From Rhodomicrobium udaipurense JA643 (GTDB lineage: Bacteria; Pseudomonadota; Alphaproteobacteria; Rhizobiales; Rhodomicrobiaceae): DNA of 32,284 nt. Below the pieces are notes generated by a model. The model saw nothing but the letters and a program-made list of their open reading frames with translations, was not told the DNA's origin and did not search any database. A program made the position numbers and the translations under genes. Each line of letters starts with the position of its first letter. Positions within the stretch are counted from its first letter, which is position 1. Location: assembly GCF_000636015.1 (NCBI RefSeq), contig NZ_JFZJ01000028.1, positions 1 to 32,284 on the forward strand, read 5' to 3'. Shown one piece after another: positions 1 through 8,730 of the stretch.

Positions 1-2
1 CG

Positions 3-164
3 CTTGGGCCGAAGTTCGAGAAAGACTTCCGGTCGTTCTGGGATCTGCCGGACAGCTGGCAGCTCACCGAAGACGAGCTCGACATCCCTCATTACGGCTC
101 GAAATACTCGATGGACCTGTCGGAACTGCCGGATGTGAAGCTCGTCCAGTTCGTCGAGGAATAG
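3..164 (+). CDS. acxB: Acetone carboxylase alpha subunit, C-terminal end (partial)
   Basis: An open frame enters from the left edge and stops at TAG 162-164, giving 53 residues that end in VKLVQFVEE. The fragment alone is too short to name. The call rests mainly on its place 65 bp upstream of a clear acetone carboxylase gamma gene on the same strand, because in known acx operons the order is beta (acxA), alpha (acxB), gamma (acxC). The alpha subunit is a HyuB/hydantoinase-B type protein that forms the carboxylation site of the alpha2-beta2-gamma2 enzyme, which makes acetoacetate from acetone and bicarbonate with ATP. The identity is therefore inferred from context. A hydantoinase-B relative with another substrate is the alternative. 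Confidence 0.7.
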   Translation, partial: LGPKFEKDFRSFWDLPDSWQLTEDELDIPHYGSKYSMDLSELPDVKLVQFVEE

Positions 165-229
165 AGGCCGAACGCGCGCCGGTGCCGCCCGCCGGCGCGT
201 CCCCAACTTATAAAAATCGAGGAAACGCA

Positions 230-739
230 ATGTCTTACACACGCACCAAGATTGCCGATCTCATCGACGGCCGCATCGACCACGACACGCTGCACCAGAT
301 GCTTTCCATGCCGAAGGATGCGGAGCGCTTCGCCACCTATATCGACATCCTGCAGGAGCGCCTGCCGTGGAGGGATCGCATCATCCTGCCGCTCGGCCCG
401 AAGCTCTACATCGTTCAGCGTCAGGACACGAAGGAGTGGATGACCCGCTGCGAATGCGGCCACGATTTTTGCGGCTGGAAGGAAAACTGGAAGCTGCACG
501 CGCTCATCAATGTGCGCGACACGCCGCAGAAGCTTGAGCAGATCTATCCGCGCCTGATGGCCCCGACCCCGTCATGGCAGGTGCTGCGCGAGTATTTCTG
601 CCCGGAGTGCGGGACGCTTCACGATGTCGAAGCGCCGACGCCATGGTATCCCGTCATCCACGATTTCGAGCCGGATATCGACACGTTCTACAAGGATTGG
701 CTCGGAATGCCGGTGCCTGAGCGTGCTGGCGCGGCCTGA
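230..739 (+). CDS. acxC: Acetone carboxylase gamma subunit
   Basis: This encodes 169 residues, the usual length of the gamma subunit of acetone carboxylase, a cytoplasmic enzyme that carboxylates acetone to acetoacetate for growth on ketones or isopropanol. The sequence carries the family's cysteine clusters: CECGHDFCGW near residue 65 and YFCPECGTLHD near residue 122, matching the metal-binding (zinc) role known for this subunit. I chose ATG 230 because GAGGA lies at 219-223, six bases upstream. An in-frame GTG at 182 would add 16 residues that do not look like the family. It follows the alpha-subunit tail and is the last gene of that operon. Its 3' end faces a recombinase remnant on the other strand, whose open frame runs back under the last 52 bases of this gene. 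Confidence 0.9.
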   Translation: MSYTRTKIADLIDGRIDHDTLHQMLSMPKDAERFATYIDILQERLPWRDRIILPLGPKLYIVQRQDTKEWMTRCECGHDFCGWKENWKLHALINVRDTPQKLEQIYPRLMAPTPSWQVLREYFCPECGTLHDVEAPTPWYPVIHDFEPDIDTFYKDWLGMPVPERAGAA

Positions 740-1480
740 CTATCGGAGATCGGCGGGCATCCTGCAATGCGAGGCGGCCTAGCGTGAACGTCGGTGGGAG
801 TTGATGATCGTTCGGGGCCGCCCGCACCAACATTAAAGACTCTCCGCTTGGCGGGAGGGGGATAGTGCTCGTCTCCCGTGAGGGAGGTGATTTTTCCGCG
901 CACCTCCACATCAATCTTGCCCTTGGGCGACAGGTAAACGATCACGCGGTCGATCAGCTCCCGCATAACTTCGCGTTCAGCTTCGACGTTTTCACCGGCT
1001 AGGCCGGTTGCCAATTTTTCGAGATGGGAGATGTAACGCTGAAGAGCCGCCGGATGCAGGTCGACGACATTCAGCGGCGCTGGTATTGCGGCAAAATCGG
1101 CTTGATGGCGATCCATCTCCGCTTGAAGAATTGCCAACTTGTCCCGCACGGTGGCGGTCGTGACTGAACCATCGGCGATGGCATCGACGATCCGATCGAA
1201 GCTACGCTTGGCAGCAGCAAGGCGCTTTTCAACGTCTTTCCGCGCCTTGGCCTCATCCGCCGCAAGGCGCTCGCGCTCGGCGCGATAGGCTAGAACGTAC
1301 TCCCGGATCAGATCCGGTTCTCGGAGTGCATCGGCAAGTCCGTCATCCCTTTCAGCGCGCACACCCGCATCCCCTACGAATTGCGATGCGACCGATCGAG
1401 ACGGGCTCTACAACGTCGTGCCGTAGACGCGGCGCGACACTGTACGTCTTTGTTGTCGAGAGTTCGACTCACGCAGGCTG
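740..1480 (-). pseudogene. Remnant of a large serine recombinase (C-terminal part only)
   Basis: Read on the minus strand, this matches the C-terminal half of large serine (resolvase/invertase-family) recombinases. At the upstream end, near 1430-1470, is a stretch like RESNSRQQRRTVSRR, which resembles the end of the recombinase zinc-ribbon domain. The frame is then cut by an in-frame TAG (complement of 1408-1410). After a poorly matching stretch comes DALREPDLIREYVLAYRAER, a charged coiled-coil region, and the usual tail ERELIDRVIVYLSP-like segment followed by GKIDVEVRGKITSLTG. The catalytic N-terminal domain with its serine is absent, and an acyltransferase gene begins where it should continue. 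The open part of the frame (GTG 1362 to 688) could be called a 224-residue protein but lacks any catalytic domain. I infer a dead remnant of an integrated element. Confidence 0.7.
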
Positions 1481-1482
1481 AT

Positions 1483-2583
1483 CTATGCGGCGACCTTCTC
1501 TCCCGCATAGGTTCGACTGAGCGCGGCCCTGATCGCCTTTTGCGCGGGCATTTCAAAATGCCGATGCGTGTAGAGAGCCGCTAGAACTATGGCGACGATA
1601 AACGCGAGCATGAACCAGGCGCTTGTCGTCATCGAGCGATCGAACACGCCCCAATCGAACGCGGTCAGAAGAGCGATCTGCACCGGCACATGCAGCAGAT
1701 AGACGGGATAGGAGATGTCGCCGAGGCGCTTCAGCCATTCCGCCCGGTGGCTCAGCAGAAGGTCGAGGCAAACGAAAACCGTAACGGCGCTGACCGCGAA
1801 GGTCCATAGCAGGACTGTCTTGTTATCGCTCATCCTTGCCGTACAGATCGCCAGAACCGCGAGGGCGGCGACCAGCACCGGCGCGACGATCACGCGCCGG
1901 CGCATCCCCCGCCATTCTGCCAGCGTGTAAAGCGATGCGCCGGCGAAGAAGCACACAGCGCACTCGATAGCCACGTGCTTGAAGCCGAGGCCATACAGTC
2001 CGACGAAGAAGAAAGCCGCGAGAAAGCGCAAGAACCGTCGCCGCGTTAGAAACGGGATCAGTGCAAAGAACACGGCATAGATGAGAACTTCCACGGATAC
2101 CGACCAGATCGGCCCGTTGAAAGACCAATCGTCCCGTTGAAACCAGTTGCTCGCCATGAACAGATGCAATAGGAAATGCTGGGCGTCGTTGTTCTCGTAT
2201 ATCTGGAAGTGCCCCGTCGACCGAATGCTGATCGCCTGAAGGGCGGCGACCGCCAGCAGCGTCGCGAAGTGTAGCGGATAGAGCCGCGCGAAGCGCCGGA
2301 GAAAGAAGTCGGCCGCTGTCATCTTTGGCGCGCGCAAGTAGATATGGGCGAATACGAACCCCGATATGATCCAGAAGATCTGAACGCCGATCCACCCGTA
2401 ATTGTAGAACGGGTAAGCGATCGAATACAGAGGGAGCCCTTGGATCACGTCCGCGGACGGCATCTCGCCCGCTTTCGGCATGAAGAAATGCTGATAATGG
2501 AAAACGAGCACGGCGAGCGCCGCCAGGCCACGCAGCCCATCCACGAAAGCGAAGTGATGCGTCGGTGAAAATGCGGGCCGCAT
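1483..2583 (-). CDS. Acyltransferase family 3 membrane protein (OafA/YrhL type)
   Basis: This is a 366-residue polytopic inner-membrane protein of the acyltransferase-3 family, whose members transfer acetyl or succinyl groups onto extracytoplasmic sugars, including polysaccharides and lipopolysaccharide. The N-terminus has the family hallmark FVDGLRGLAALAVLVFHYQ with the conserved His near residue 29, then YGWIGVQIFWIISGF and RRFARLYPLHF. WSFNGPIWSVSVEVLIY follows mid-protein. About ten hydrophobic segments are visible. The start ATG 2583 has AGAAGG seven bases upstream. It stands alone, with the recombinase remnant behind it and the liv terminator in front, and is about 7 kb from the exopolysaccharide locus. 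A role in acylating that polymer is possible but only inferred. The substrate cannot be read from the sequence. Confidence 0.88.
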   Translation of the reverse strand: MRPAFSPTHHFAFVDGLRGLAALAVLVFHYQHFFMPKAGEMPSADVIQGLPLYSIAYPFYNYGWIGVQIFWIISGFVFAHIYLRAPKMTAADFFLRRFARLYPLHFATLLAVAALQAISIRSTGHFQIYENNDAQHFLLHLFMASNWFQRDDWSFNGPIWSVSVEVLIYAVFFALIPFLTRRRFLRFLAAFFFVGLYGLGFKHVAIECAVCFFAGASLYTLAEWRGMRRRVIVAPVLVAALAVLAICTARMSDNKTVLLWTFAVSAVTVFVCLDLLLSHRAEWLKRLGDISYPVYLLHVPVQIALLTAFDWGVFDRSMTTSAWFMLAFIVAIVLAALYTHRHFEMPAQKAIRAALSRTYAGEKVAA

Positions 2584-2726
2584 TGAGGTGCCTTCTCGCT
2601 GTGTCTCGCGTGAAGGTTGCGGAATGCCCGCCGCAATCCAAGATTGCGTAAACCCTATTTCAACAACTATATGGCGGTGGACCGCCCTTCTGCACGGGCG
2701 TCGCTCTTTCCTCCTGCCTCGCCCTC

Positions 2727-2757
2727 AAAAAAAAAGCGCTCCGCCGATGCGAAGCGC
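2727..2757 (-). terminator. Intrinsic terminator of the liv operon
   Basis: On the minus strand a 9-bp stem (GCGCTTCGC / GCGGAGCGC, one G-U pair, loop ATCG) at 2757-2736 is followed directly by nine T residues at 2735-2727. It lies about 55 bases after the livK stop codon, in the direction of livK transcription. This is a textbook Rho-independent terminator and marks the end of the branched-chain amino-acid operon. The rest of the 2584-2811 gap holds nothing else that I can identify. Confidence 0.88.
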
Positions 2758-2811
2758 CGAAAGGTATGCTCCGCGGCGGCCCGTTCGACCGCCACGGAAT
2801 GACTTGCAAGT

Positions 2812-3912
2812 CTACTGGATCTGCTCGTAGTTCTTCTTGCCCCAGCGGTAGAACACATAGGACGGCAGGTTCGGGTCGCCCTTCGCGTCGAACTTGAACT
2901 TGCCGAGCGCGGTGTCGAACTCAAGATCCTTCATCGCGACCACGACCTTGTCGCCTTCGATCGAGCCCGCCTTTTCGGCGGCCTGCGCCCAAGTCTGGAC
3001 CGCCGCATAGGTGTAGACGACATAGCCTTCCGGGTTGATGCCCTTCTTTTCGAGCGCTTCCACCACTTCCTTGGCGGCGGGGTTCTTGCGCGGATCGGGC
3101 GAGAAGGTCATCATCGTGCCTTCCACGTCGTCGCCCGCGATCGAGCCGAGTTCAGTCGAGACGAGCGCATCGCCGCCGACAAGGATCGTCTTCATGCCCT
3201 GCGCGCGCATCTGGCGGATGATAAGTCCCGCTTCGGTGTGGTAGCCACCGAGATAGACGACGTCGACGCCGTTCTGCTTCAGCTTGGTGACGACGGCGGT
3301 GTAGTCCTTCTCGCCGGGCGTGATTGCCTCGTAGAAGACTTCCTGCTTGCCGGCCGCGTTCAGCGCCTTCTTGGTTTCGTCGGCGAGGCCCTGACCGTAA
3401 GCCGTCTTGTCGTGCAGGATCGCGATCTTCTTGTCGGCGAACTCCTTCGCGAGATAGGCACCCGCGACACCGCCCTGCTGGTCGTCACGACCGCACATGC
3501 GATAGGTGAAATCGCCGGGGCGCTCGTCGGTCAGCTTCGGGTTGGTGGAGCCGGGCGAGATCTGCACGATACCCTGTTCATTATAGACGCTCGAAGCGGG
3601 GATCGATGAACTCGAACAGAAGTGGCCCGCTACGAACGCCACGCCGGAGGACGAGAGTTGCTCCGCCACCGCACGCGCCTGCTTCGGGTCGCACTGGTCG
3701 TCGCCCATTTCGAGCTTGAGCTGCTTGCCGAGAACGCCGCCCTTCGCGTTGATGTCGGCAACGGCTGCCTCGCCGCCCGCCTTGAACTGGGCGCCGAAGG
3801 TCGCTTCCTTGCCGGTCATCGGCCCGGCGATCGCGATCGAGATGTCATCGGCCCAGGCCGGAGCGGCTGCTCCAAGACCGAGAAGCGTTAAACCTGCCAG
3901 AATTGCTCGCAT
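2812..3912 (-). CDS. livK: Branched-chain amino-acid ABC transporter substrate-binding protein
   Basis: This encodes a 366-residue periplasmic binding protein of the Leu/Ile/Val (peripla_BP_6) type. A signal peptide is clear (MRAILAGLTLLGLGAAAPAWA, cleavage after AWA). The mature start DDISIAIAGPMTGKEATFG is the family's first strand and ligand loop, and the Cys pair around GDDQCDP and GHFCSSSS matches the disulfide region of LivJ/LivK proteins. ATG 3912 has a GAGAGGA ribosome site eight bases upstream. It is the last gene of a one-strand operon after livH, livM, livG, livF and a DUF6867 gene, and precedes a strong terminator. Being at the operon end with its own good ribosome site fits the high level a binding protein needs. 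The ligand is probably a branched-chain amino acid, though this family also binds amides, urea and aromatic acids. Confidence 0.93.
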   Translation of the reverse strand: MRAILAGLTLLGLGAAAPAWADDISIAIAGPMTGKEATFGAQFKAGGEAAVADINAKGGVLGKQLKLEMGDDQCDPKQARAVAEQLSSSGVAFVAGHFCSSSSIPASSVYNEQGIVQISPGSTNPKLTDERPGDFTYRMCGRDDQQGGVAGAYLAKEFADKKIAILHDKTAYGQGLADETKKALNAAGKQEVFYEAITPGEKDYTAVVTKLKQNGVDVVYLGGYHTEAGLIIRQMRAQGMKTILVGGDALVSTELGSIAGDDVEGTMMTFSPDPRKNPAAKEVVEALEKKGINPEGYVVYTYAAVQTWAQAAEKAGSIEGDKVVVAMKDLEFDTALGKFKFDAKGDPNLPSYVFYRWGKKNYEQIQ

Positions 3913-3963
3913 TATGTCGTCCTCTCCAAGTGCTTTTTACTTATCGACTGCGGATGCGGAAGA

Positions 3964-4371
3964 TCAGTCACGACGGGATTGCGGCGGGCTCTTGGCGTCG
4001 CGCAACGGTCGCCATGTCAGCGGGCTCGTTTCCACAGCGAGCCATCCATATTGCCGTAGCATTTGCACAGTGCGTTGCCGGGAAAACCCGATTGCCGCGA
4101 AAACGAGCAGTACAACTGCATCGACGAGATAGTAATGCAGCGATAGTAGCGAGCCTTGCGACTGACGCCAGCTTTCAAGCGTCGCACCCGCGAACAGTCC
4201 CCAATGCAGAAAGCGCACCGCCGCCGACAGCAGCATCACCTGAAGGACCGCCTGCCAGAACGGGTTCCAGCCGCGCGCCGCCGCCCGCCCGATCATGAAG
4301 GCCGCGCCACCGCCCGCGAACACAGTCACGAACAGGAACGCCCAAGGCGATGTTTCCCAGATCACGCCCAT
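3964..4371 (-). CDS. DUF6867 small membrane protein of the liv operon
   Basis: A 135-residue protein with three hydrophobic stretches: WAFLFVTVFAGGGAAFMIG near residue 10, a segment around residues 38-60, and YYLVDAVVLLVFAAIGF near residue 80. The C-terminal 35 residues are soluble and basic. I recognise the layout and the SLHYYLVD motif from a conserved hypothetical family (DUF6867) that sits next to livF in many Hyphomicrobiales. No function is known to me. It lies between livF and livK on the same strand, 42 bases after livF and 51 before livK, so it is surely co-transcribed with the importer. A role as an accessory of the permease is an inference from position only. Confidence 0.8.
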   Translation of the reverse strand: MGVIWETSPWAFLFVTVFAGGGAAFMIGRAAARGWNPFWQAVLQVMLLSAAVRFLHWGLFAGATLESWRQSQGSLLSLHYYLVDAVVLLVFAAIGFSRQRTVQMLRQYGWLAVETSPLTWRPLRDAKSPPQSRRD

Positions 4372-4413
4372 GAAGCGGCCCCCGGAGTTAGCAGGCGGTA
4401 TTCCGGCGATCCC

Positions 4414-5145
4414 TCAAGCATGAACGCCCCCTTCGAGATAGGCGGCCTTGATGTCGTCGCGCGCGAGAAGCTCGGCGGCGGGCCCCGACATCGTGATCTG
4501 GCCGTTGACCATCACATAGCCGCGATGGGCAAGCTTCAGCGCGTGGAAGGCGTTCTGCTCGACGAGGAAGACGGTGAGACCCTGCGTGCGGTTCAGGTCG
4601 CGGATGACCGAAAAGATTTGCCGCACGATGAGCGGCGCGAGGCCGAGCGACGGCTCATCCAGAAGGAGGAGTTTCGGCCGCCCCATGAGCGCGCGGCCGA
4701 TCGCGAGCATCTGCTGTTCGCCGCCCGAAAGCGTGCCGCCGCGCTGGCCCTGCCTGCGTTCGAGCACGGGAAACAGCCCGAAGACGGTCGCGAGATCTTC
4801 CTTGATCGAGGCATCATCGCCGGGGCCGAGCAGCGCGCCCATGAGCAGGTTCTCGTAAACCGTCATGCGAGGGAAGATGCGGCGGCCCTCCGGCGACTGC
4901 GCGATGGACAGGCGCATGATCTCATGCGTCGGCATGGCGGTGATGTCGCGGCCGTCGAACACGATGCGGCCGGAGCGCGCGCGCGGATCGCCGCAGACGG
5001 TGTTCATGAGCGTGGTCTTGCCCGCGCCGTTCGAGCCGATCATCGTGACGATCTCGCCCTCGAACACGTCGATATCCACGCCTTTCAGCGCGCGGATTGC
5101 CCCATAATAGGTCTCGACGCCGCGCACGGTGAGAAGCGGTTTCAT
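4414..5145 (-). CDS. livF: Branched-chain amino-acid ABC transporter ATP-binding protein LivF
   Basis: This 243-residue ATPase powers the importer together with LivG. Walker A (GSNGAGKTT, near residue 38), signature LSGGEQQ (near 139) and Walker B LLLLDEPSLGL (near 159) are all intact, and the order TVRGVETYYGAIRALKGVDI at the N-terminus is typical of LivF. The length is normal. Its ATG overlaps the livG stop in an ATGA (5142-5145), so translation of the two ATPases is coupled. The DUF6867 gene follows. Confidence 0.95.
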   Translation of the reverse strand: MKPLLTVRGVETYYGAIRALKGVDIDVFEGEIVTMIGSNGAGKTTLMNTVCGDPRARSGRIVFDGRDITAMPTHEIMRLSIAQSPEGRRIFPRMTVYENLLMGALLGPGDDASIKEDLATVFGLFPVLERRQGQRGGTLSGGEQQMLAIGRALMGRPKLLLLDEPSLGLAPLIVRQIFSVIRDLNRTQGLTVFLVEQNAFHALKLAHRGYVMVNGQITMSGPAAELLARDDIKAAYLEGGVHA

Positions 5146-6068
5146 AGCCCGACCTCCGCGCCAACGTCTTCCACTTCGTCGTCGGGCACGCCGAGATAGG
5201 CCGCGATCACGCGCGGATCGGCGCGGATTTCGTCAGGCGTGCCCTCGGCGATCTTCTTGCCGTAGTCGAGCACAGCGATACGGTCGGAAATCTGCATGAC
5301 GACGCCCATGTCGTGCTCGATGAGAAGGATGGACAGCGCATGCTCCTCGCGGATCTTGAGAAGGAGCGCGTTCAACTCATGGCTTTCGCGCGGGTTGAGA
5401 CCGGCGGCCGGCTCGTCGAGGCACAGAAGCACGGGATCGGTGCACATGGCGCGCGCGATTTCGAGCCGCCGTTGCGCGCCGTAGGGGAGGTCGCCCGCCG
5501 GGTCGTCGGCGCGATCGACGAGACCTATCTCGCGGAGCCAGTACGCGGCCTTGTCGATGGCTGCGGCTTCGGCGCGCTTGAAACTCGCAAGGCCGAGCAA
5601 CCCGCCGATGGTGTAACCCGAGGCGGCGTTCAGCACCGTGTGCTGCGCGACGAGCAGGTTTTCGAGCAGCGTCATGCCCGCGAACAGGCGGATATTCTGG
5701 AATGTGCGCGCAACGCGGGCGAGCCGCGCGATTTCAAATCCCGGCATGCGTTCGAGGAGGAAGACCGCGCACGCGCCGTTCGCCTTCGTCCACTGTTTGC
5801 CCCGGAACGTCGCCGCGGGCAGCGCTTCAAACGCGGCTTCCGAGCCGTGAGCGAGTGCGATGCGCCCCTCGGTCGGCTTGTAGAAGCCGGTGATGCAGTT
5901 GAAGAAGGTGGTCTTGCCCGCGCCGTTCGGGCCGATGATGGCGGTGATGTCGCCGCGCCTGGCGGTGAAGGACAGCTTGTCGACGGCGACAAGGCCGCCG
6001 AAGCGCATGGTGAGGTTCTCCACGCGCAGGAGATCGTCGCGAGTTGCGTCGCTTACGCCGTCTGCCAT
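5142..6068 (-). CDS. livG: Branched-chain amino-acid ABC transporter ATP-binding protein LivG
   Basis: A 308-residue ATPase, partner of LivF. Walker A is GPNGAGKTT near residue 47, Walker B is LLCLDEPAAGLNP, and the signature is the LivG-style LPYGAQRRLEIARA rather than LSGGQ. It is about 50 residues longer than E. coli LivG (around 255). Part of the difference is an insert between Walker A and ARTFQNIRLF (around residues 70-120), and another part is the C-terminal tail PDDEVEDVGAEVGL. Both are common in alphaproteobacterial LivG proteins, as far as I recall. The start ATG overlaps the livM stop in TGATG, so the two are translationally coupled. Confidence 0.95.
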   Translation of the reverse strand: MADGVSDATRDDLLRVENLTMRFGGLVAVDKLSFTARRGDITAIIGPNGAGKTTFFNCITGFYKPTEGRIALAHGSEAAFEALPAATFRGKQWTKANGACAVFLLERMPGFEIARLARVARTFQNIRLFAGMTLLENLLVAQHTVLNAASGYTIGGLLGLASFKRAEAAAIDKAAYWLREIGLVDRADDPAGDLPYGAQRRLEIARAMCTDPVLLCLDEPAAGLNPRESHELNALLLKIREEHALSILLIEHDMGVVMQISDRIAVLDYGKKIAEGTPDEIRADPRVIAAYLGVPDDEVEDVGAEVGL

Positions 6069-7666
6069 CAGCCGCGCCCTTCCTTGACGAAGCTGCCCGA
6101 TATGTTTTTCCTCGCGTTGAGGAAGGCCGATGGCGTGCGGCCGGACATGAGCCCGCGCGGACGCCAGATCATGACGAGCACCATGGAAAGCCCGAAAATC
6201 AGCATGCGGAAATCTTCGAGGTCGCGGAAGCGCTCGGCGCTGCCGATGAGGATCACGGCCGCGATCACGACGCCGAGCTGCGAGCCGAGGCCGCCCAGCA
6301 CCACGATGGCGAGCACCAGAGCCGACTCCATGAAGGTGAAAGACTCGGGGCTGATGAAGCCCTGACGGGCGGCGAAGAACGAGCCCGCGAAGCCGCCGAA
6401 CATGGCGCCGATGGCGAACGCGGTCAGCTTGGTCGTCACCGTGTTGATGCCGACCGACCGGCAGGCGATTTCGTCCTCGCGCAGTGCTTCCCAGGCGCGG
6501 CCGATGGGAAGGCGGCGCAGGCGCAACGTGATGAAGTTGGTGAGGAGCGCCAGCGCGAGGATGACGTAATAGAGGAACACCATGCGGTGCAGCGGGTCGA
6601 ACTTCAGCCCGAACACGCTCGCGAATGTGCCGTCGCCGGTGCGCTCGAAGGGCAGGCCGAAGAAAGTGAGCTTCGGGATCCTGTTGATGCCGTTCGGTCC
6701 GCCCGTCAGGCTCTGCCAGTTCAACAGCACGATGCGGATGATCTCGCCGAAAGCCATCGTCACGATGGCGAGGTAGTCTCCGCGCAGGCGCAGCACAGGA
6801 AAGCCGAGCGTGATGCCCCAGAGCGCCGCGAAGAACCCCGCGAGCGGCAGGCAGACCCAGAACGACCAGCCGAATTGCGTCGAAATCAGCGCGTAGGTGT
6901 ATGCGCCGACCGCGTAGAACGCGACGTAGCCGAGGTCGAGCAGCCCAGCGAGGCCGACGACGATATTCAAGCCCCAGCCGAGCATCACGTAAATCAGGAT
7001 TTGCGTCGCCGTGTCGATGGCGTAGCGCTGCGATGGCCCCGCGGTCAGCATGGGCAGCGCGAGCGCGATCAGAAGCAGCGCAATGGGGAATTCGCGCCCG
7101 AAATCGGCGGTGAAGCGCCTAAGGATGCCTTGCCCGACCGCTTCATCCGGCGTTTGCCCGATGACGAGGCGCGCCGCCCGCACGATGCTCATGGCGGCAA
7201 TTACGAGGAACGTGCTCTCGCATGCGAAGGTGATGAGGTCGGTTATTGCGCCGAGGGCAGGGTGGCCAGAACCCGCTCCCGCCACCAGCGACGCGCGGAA
7301 GCCCGGAATGCTGTAAAGCGCCAGCCCGAAGGTGACGCCGACCGCGCCCGCCACCTTCAAAACCGGCAGCGCCGACGGAATCAGCGAGGCGAATGTGCGT
7401 CCGTCCGTCATCCGTCGCCAGATAAAGACGTCCAGCAGGAGGCGGCCCACGGCGACGGCGGTGGCAAGCGCCAGCGCCTTGCCGAATTGCGGAATGAGAA
7501 CCAGCACGCCGTTCACGGTGTCGGTGCGCAAGCCCACGATGGAGCCGAACAGCAAAAGCGCGATGACGAACGTGATGCCAGCGTCTTTCAGGACGTCGGC
7601 GGTGATGTGGCCCCGGGGAAGGGTTCGGGTGACGGGCGACGTTTCGGGCTGAAGCGTGTCCGTCAT
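6068..7666 (-). CDS. livM: Branched-chain amino-acid ABC transporter permease LivM, long form
   Basis: A polytopic permease of 532 residues. The C-terminal ~320 residues hold the conserved LivM core, including [39 protein letters not shown], and [19 protein letters not shown] with the EAA-like cytoplasmic loop that contacts the ATPases. The first ~200 residues form an additional hydrophobic region with several predicted membrane segments. E. coli LivM, at about 425 residues, has a shorter one. The gene starts three bases after the livH stop and ends overlapping livG. It forms the heterodimeric channel with LivH. Confidence 0.94.
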   Translation of the reverse strand: MTDTLQPETSPVTRTLPRGHITADVLKDAGITFVIALLLFGSIVGLRTDTVNGVLVLIPQFGKALALATAVAVGRLLLDVFIWRRMTDGRTFASLIPSALPVLKVAGAVGVTFGLALYSIPGFRASLVAGAGSGHPALGAITDLITFACESTFLVIAAMSIVRAARLVIGQTPDEAVGQGILRRFTADFGREFPIALLLIALALPMLTAGPSQRYAIDTATQILIYVMLGWGLNIVVGLAGLLDLGYVAFYAVGAYTYALISTQFGWSFWVCLPLAGFFAALWGITLGFPVLRLRGDYLAIVTMAFGEIIRIVLLNWQSLTGGPNGINRIPKLTFFGLPFERTGDGTFASVFGLKFDPLHRMVFLYYVILALALLTNFITLRLRRLPIGRAWEALREDEIACRSVGINTVTTKLTAFAIGAMFGGFAGSFFAARQGFISPESFTFMESALVLAIVVLGGLGSQLGVVIAAVILIGSAERFRDLEDFRMLIFGLSMVLVMIWRPRGLMSGRTPSAFLNARKNISGSFVKEGRG

Positions 7667-7669
7667 CGC

Positions 7670-8584
7670 CTAGACCTTCTCCACTTCGGGGCGGCCGAGA
7701 AGACCCGACGGCATGAAAATGAGCACGATGGCGAGGATCGAGAAGGCCGCCACGTCCTTGTATTGTGCGGTGAAGTAGCCCGCCCAGAACACTTCGATGA
7801 GACCGATGAGGAGGCCGCCCAGCATCGCGCCCGGCAGCGAACCGATCCCGCCGAGCACGGCGGCCGTGAATGCCTTGATGCCCGCCACGAAGCCCACGAA
7901 AAAGTCGATCACGCCGTAATAGGCGAGGAACATCAGCCCCGCGACGGCGGCGAGCGCAGCGCCGATCACGAAGGTGAGCGAGATCGTGCGATCCACATTC
8001 ACGCCGCAGAGCGCCGCCATCTTGCGATCCTGCTCGCAGGCGCGCTGCGCGCGGCCAAGCGACGTGCTGTTGATGAGGTACGAAAAGGCCGCCATTACCA
8101 CCACGGTCGTCACGATGATGAGGATCTGCATGTAGGACAGGCTTACCGCGAAGCCATTGCCCTCGGACAGGGTGAAGCCACCCCGGATGACGGGCGGCAG
8201 CGGCTTCGAGCGCGCGCCCTGCGTCAGCGCCACGAAGGTTTGCAGCGCTATCGACATGCCGATGGCCGTGATGAGCGGCGCGAGGCGGAAGGAGTTGCGC
8301 AAGGGGCGATAGGCGAGTCGCTCTATGGCCCAGCCCCAAAGCCCGGTGAGCGCCATGGCGATGACGAGCGCCAGAAGCAGCGCGAGGGGCACCGCCGTAA
8401 CGCCAAGCGCGAACAGCGACAGGACGGCGATGAGCGCAATGAACGCGCCGATCATGAACACTTCGCCATGCGCGAAGTTGATCATGCCGACGATGCCATA
8501 CACCATCGTATAGCCGATCGCGATGAGCCCGTAGATCGAGCCCAGCGTCAGACCGTTGATTAATTGTTGGGCGAAATAATCCAT
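7670..8584 (-). CDS. livH: Branched-chain amino-acid ABC transporter permease LivH
   Basis: A 304-residue permease and the first gene of the importer operon. The N-terminus MDYFAQQLINGLTLGSIYG followed by TMVYGIVGMINFAHGEVFM is the standard LivH opening, and the C-terminal region contains AFTAAVLGGIGSLPGAMLGG, also family-typical. Eight or so membrane segments are visible. ATG 8584 has a GGAACT ribosome site. The 146 bases upstream to the ArsR-type gene hold an imperfect inverted repeat (GCCGG at 8606-8610, CCGGC at 8620-8624) that could be regulatory, but the arms are short. The genes downstream are tightly packed, so one promoter here probably serves livH through livK. Confidence 0.95.
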   Translation of the reverse strand: MDYFAQQLINGLTLGSIYGLIAIGYTMVYGIVGMINFAHGEVFMIGAFIALIAVLSLFALGVTAVPLALLLALVIAMALTGLWGWAIERLAYRPLRNSFRLAPLITAIGMSIALQTFVALTQGARSKPLPPVIRGGFTLSEGNGFAVSLSYMQILIIVTTVVVMAAFSYLINSTSLGRAQRACEQDRKMAALCGVNVDRTISLTFVIGAALAAVAGLMFLAYYGVIDFFVGFVAGIKAFTAAVLGGIGSLPGAMLGGLLIGLIEVFWAGYFTAQYKDVAAFSILAIVLIFMPSGLLGRPEVEKV

Positions 8585-8730
8585 CGAGAGTTCCGCTCAG
8601 GTGCGGCCGGCTTTGTAAACCGGCACGAACCCACGATGTAGTCTATTCCGGGGGGCTGCGACAACAACTACCGGCGGTGGGTCATGGTCCAATATGCAGG
8701 ATTCGGGCCGACCTGGAACCAAACCGCTTG

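Noticed and set aside
6044-8563. An 839-codon open frame on the plus strand opposite livM and livH
   Set aside because: It is the antisense of two unmistakable permease genes in GC-rich DNA. Its translation is full of Arg, Glu, His and Asp low-complexity sequence with no recognisable domain, as expected of a shadow frame.
8606-8624. Imperfect inverted repeat GCCGG/CCGGC upstream of livH as an ArsR operator
   Set aside because: The arms are only five bases in GC-rich DNA and the site has no second copy near the ArsR gene. It is noted in the livH entry but not called.
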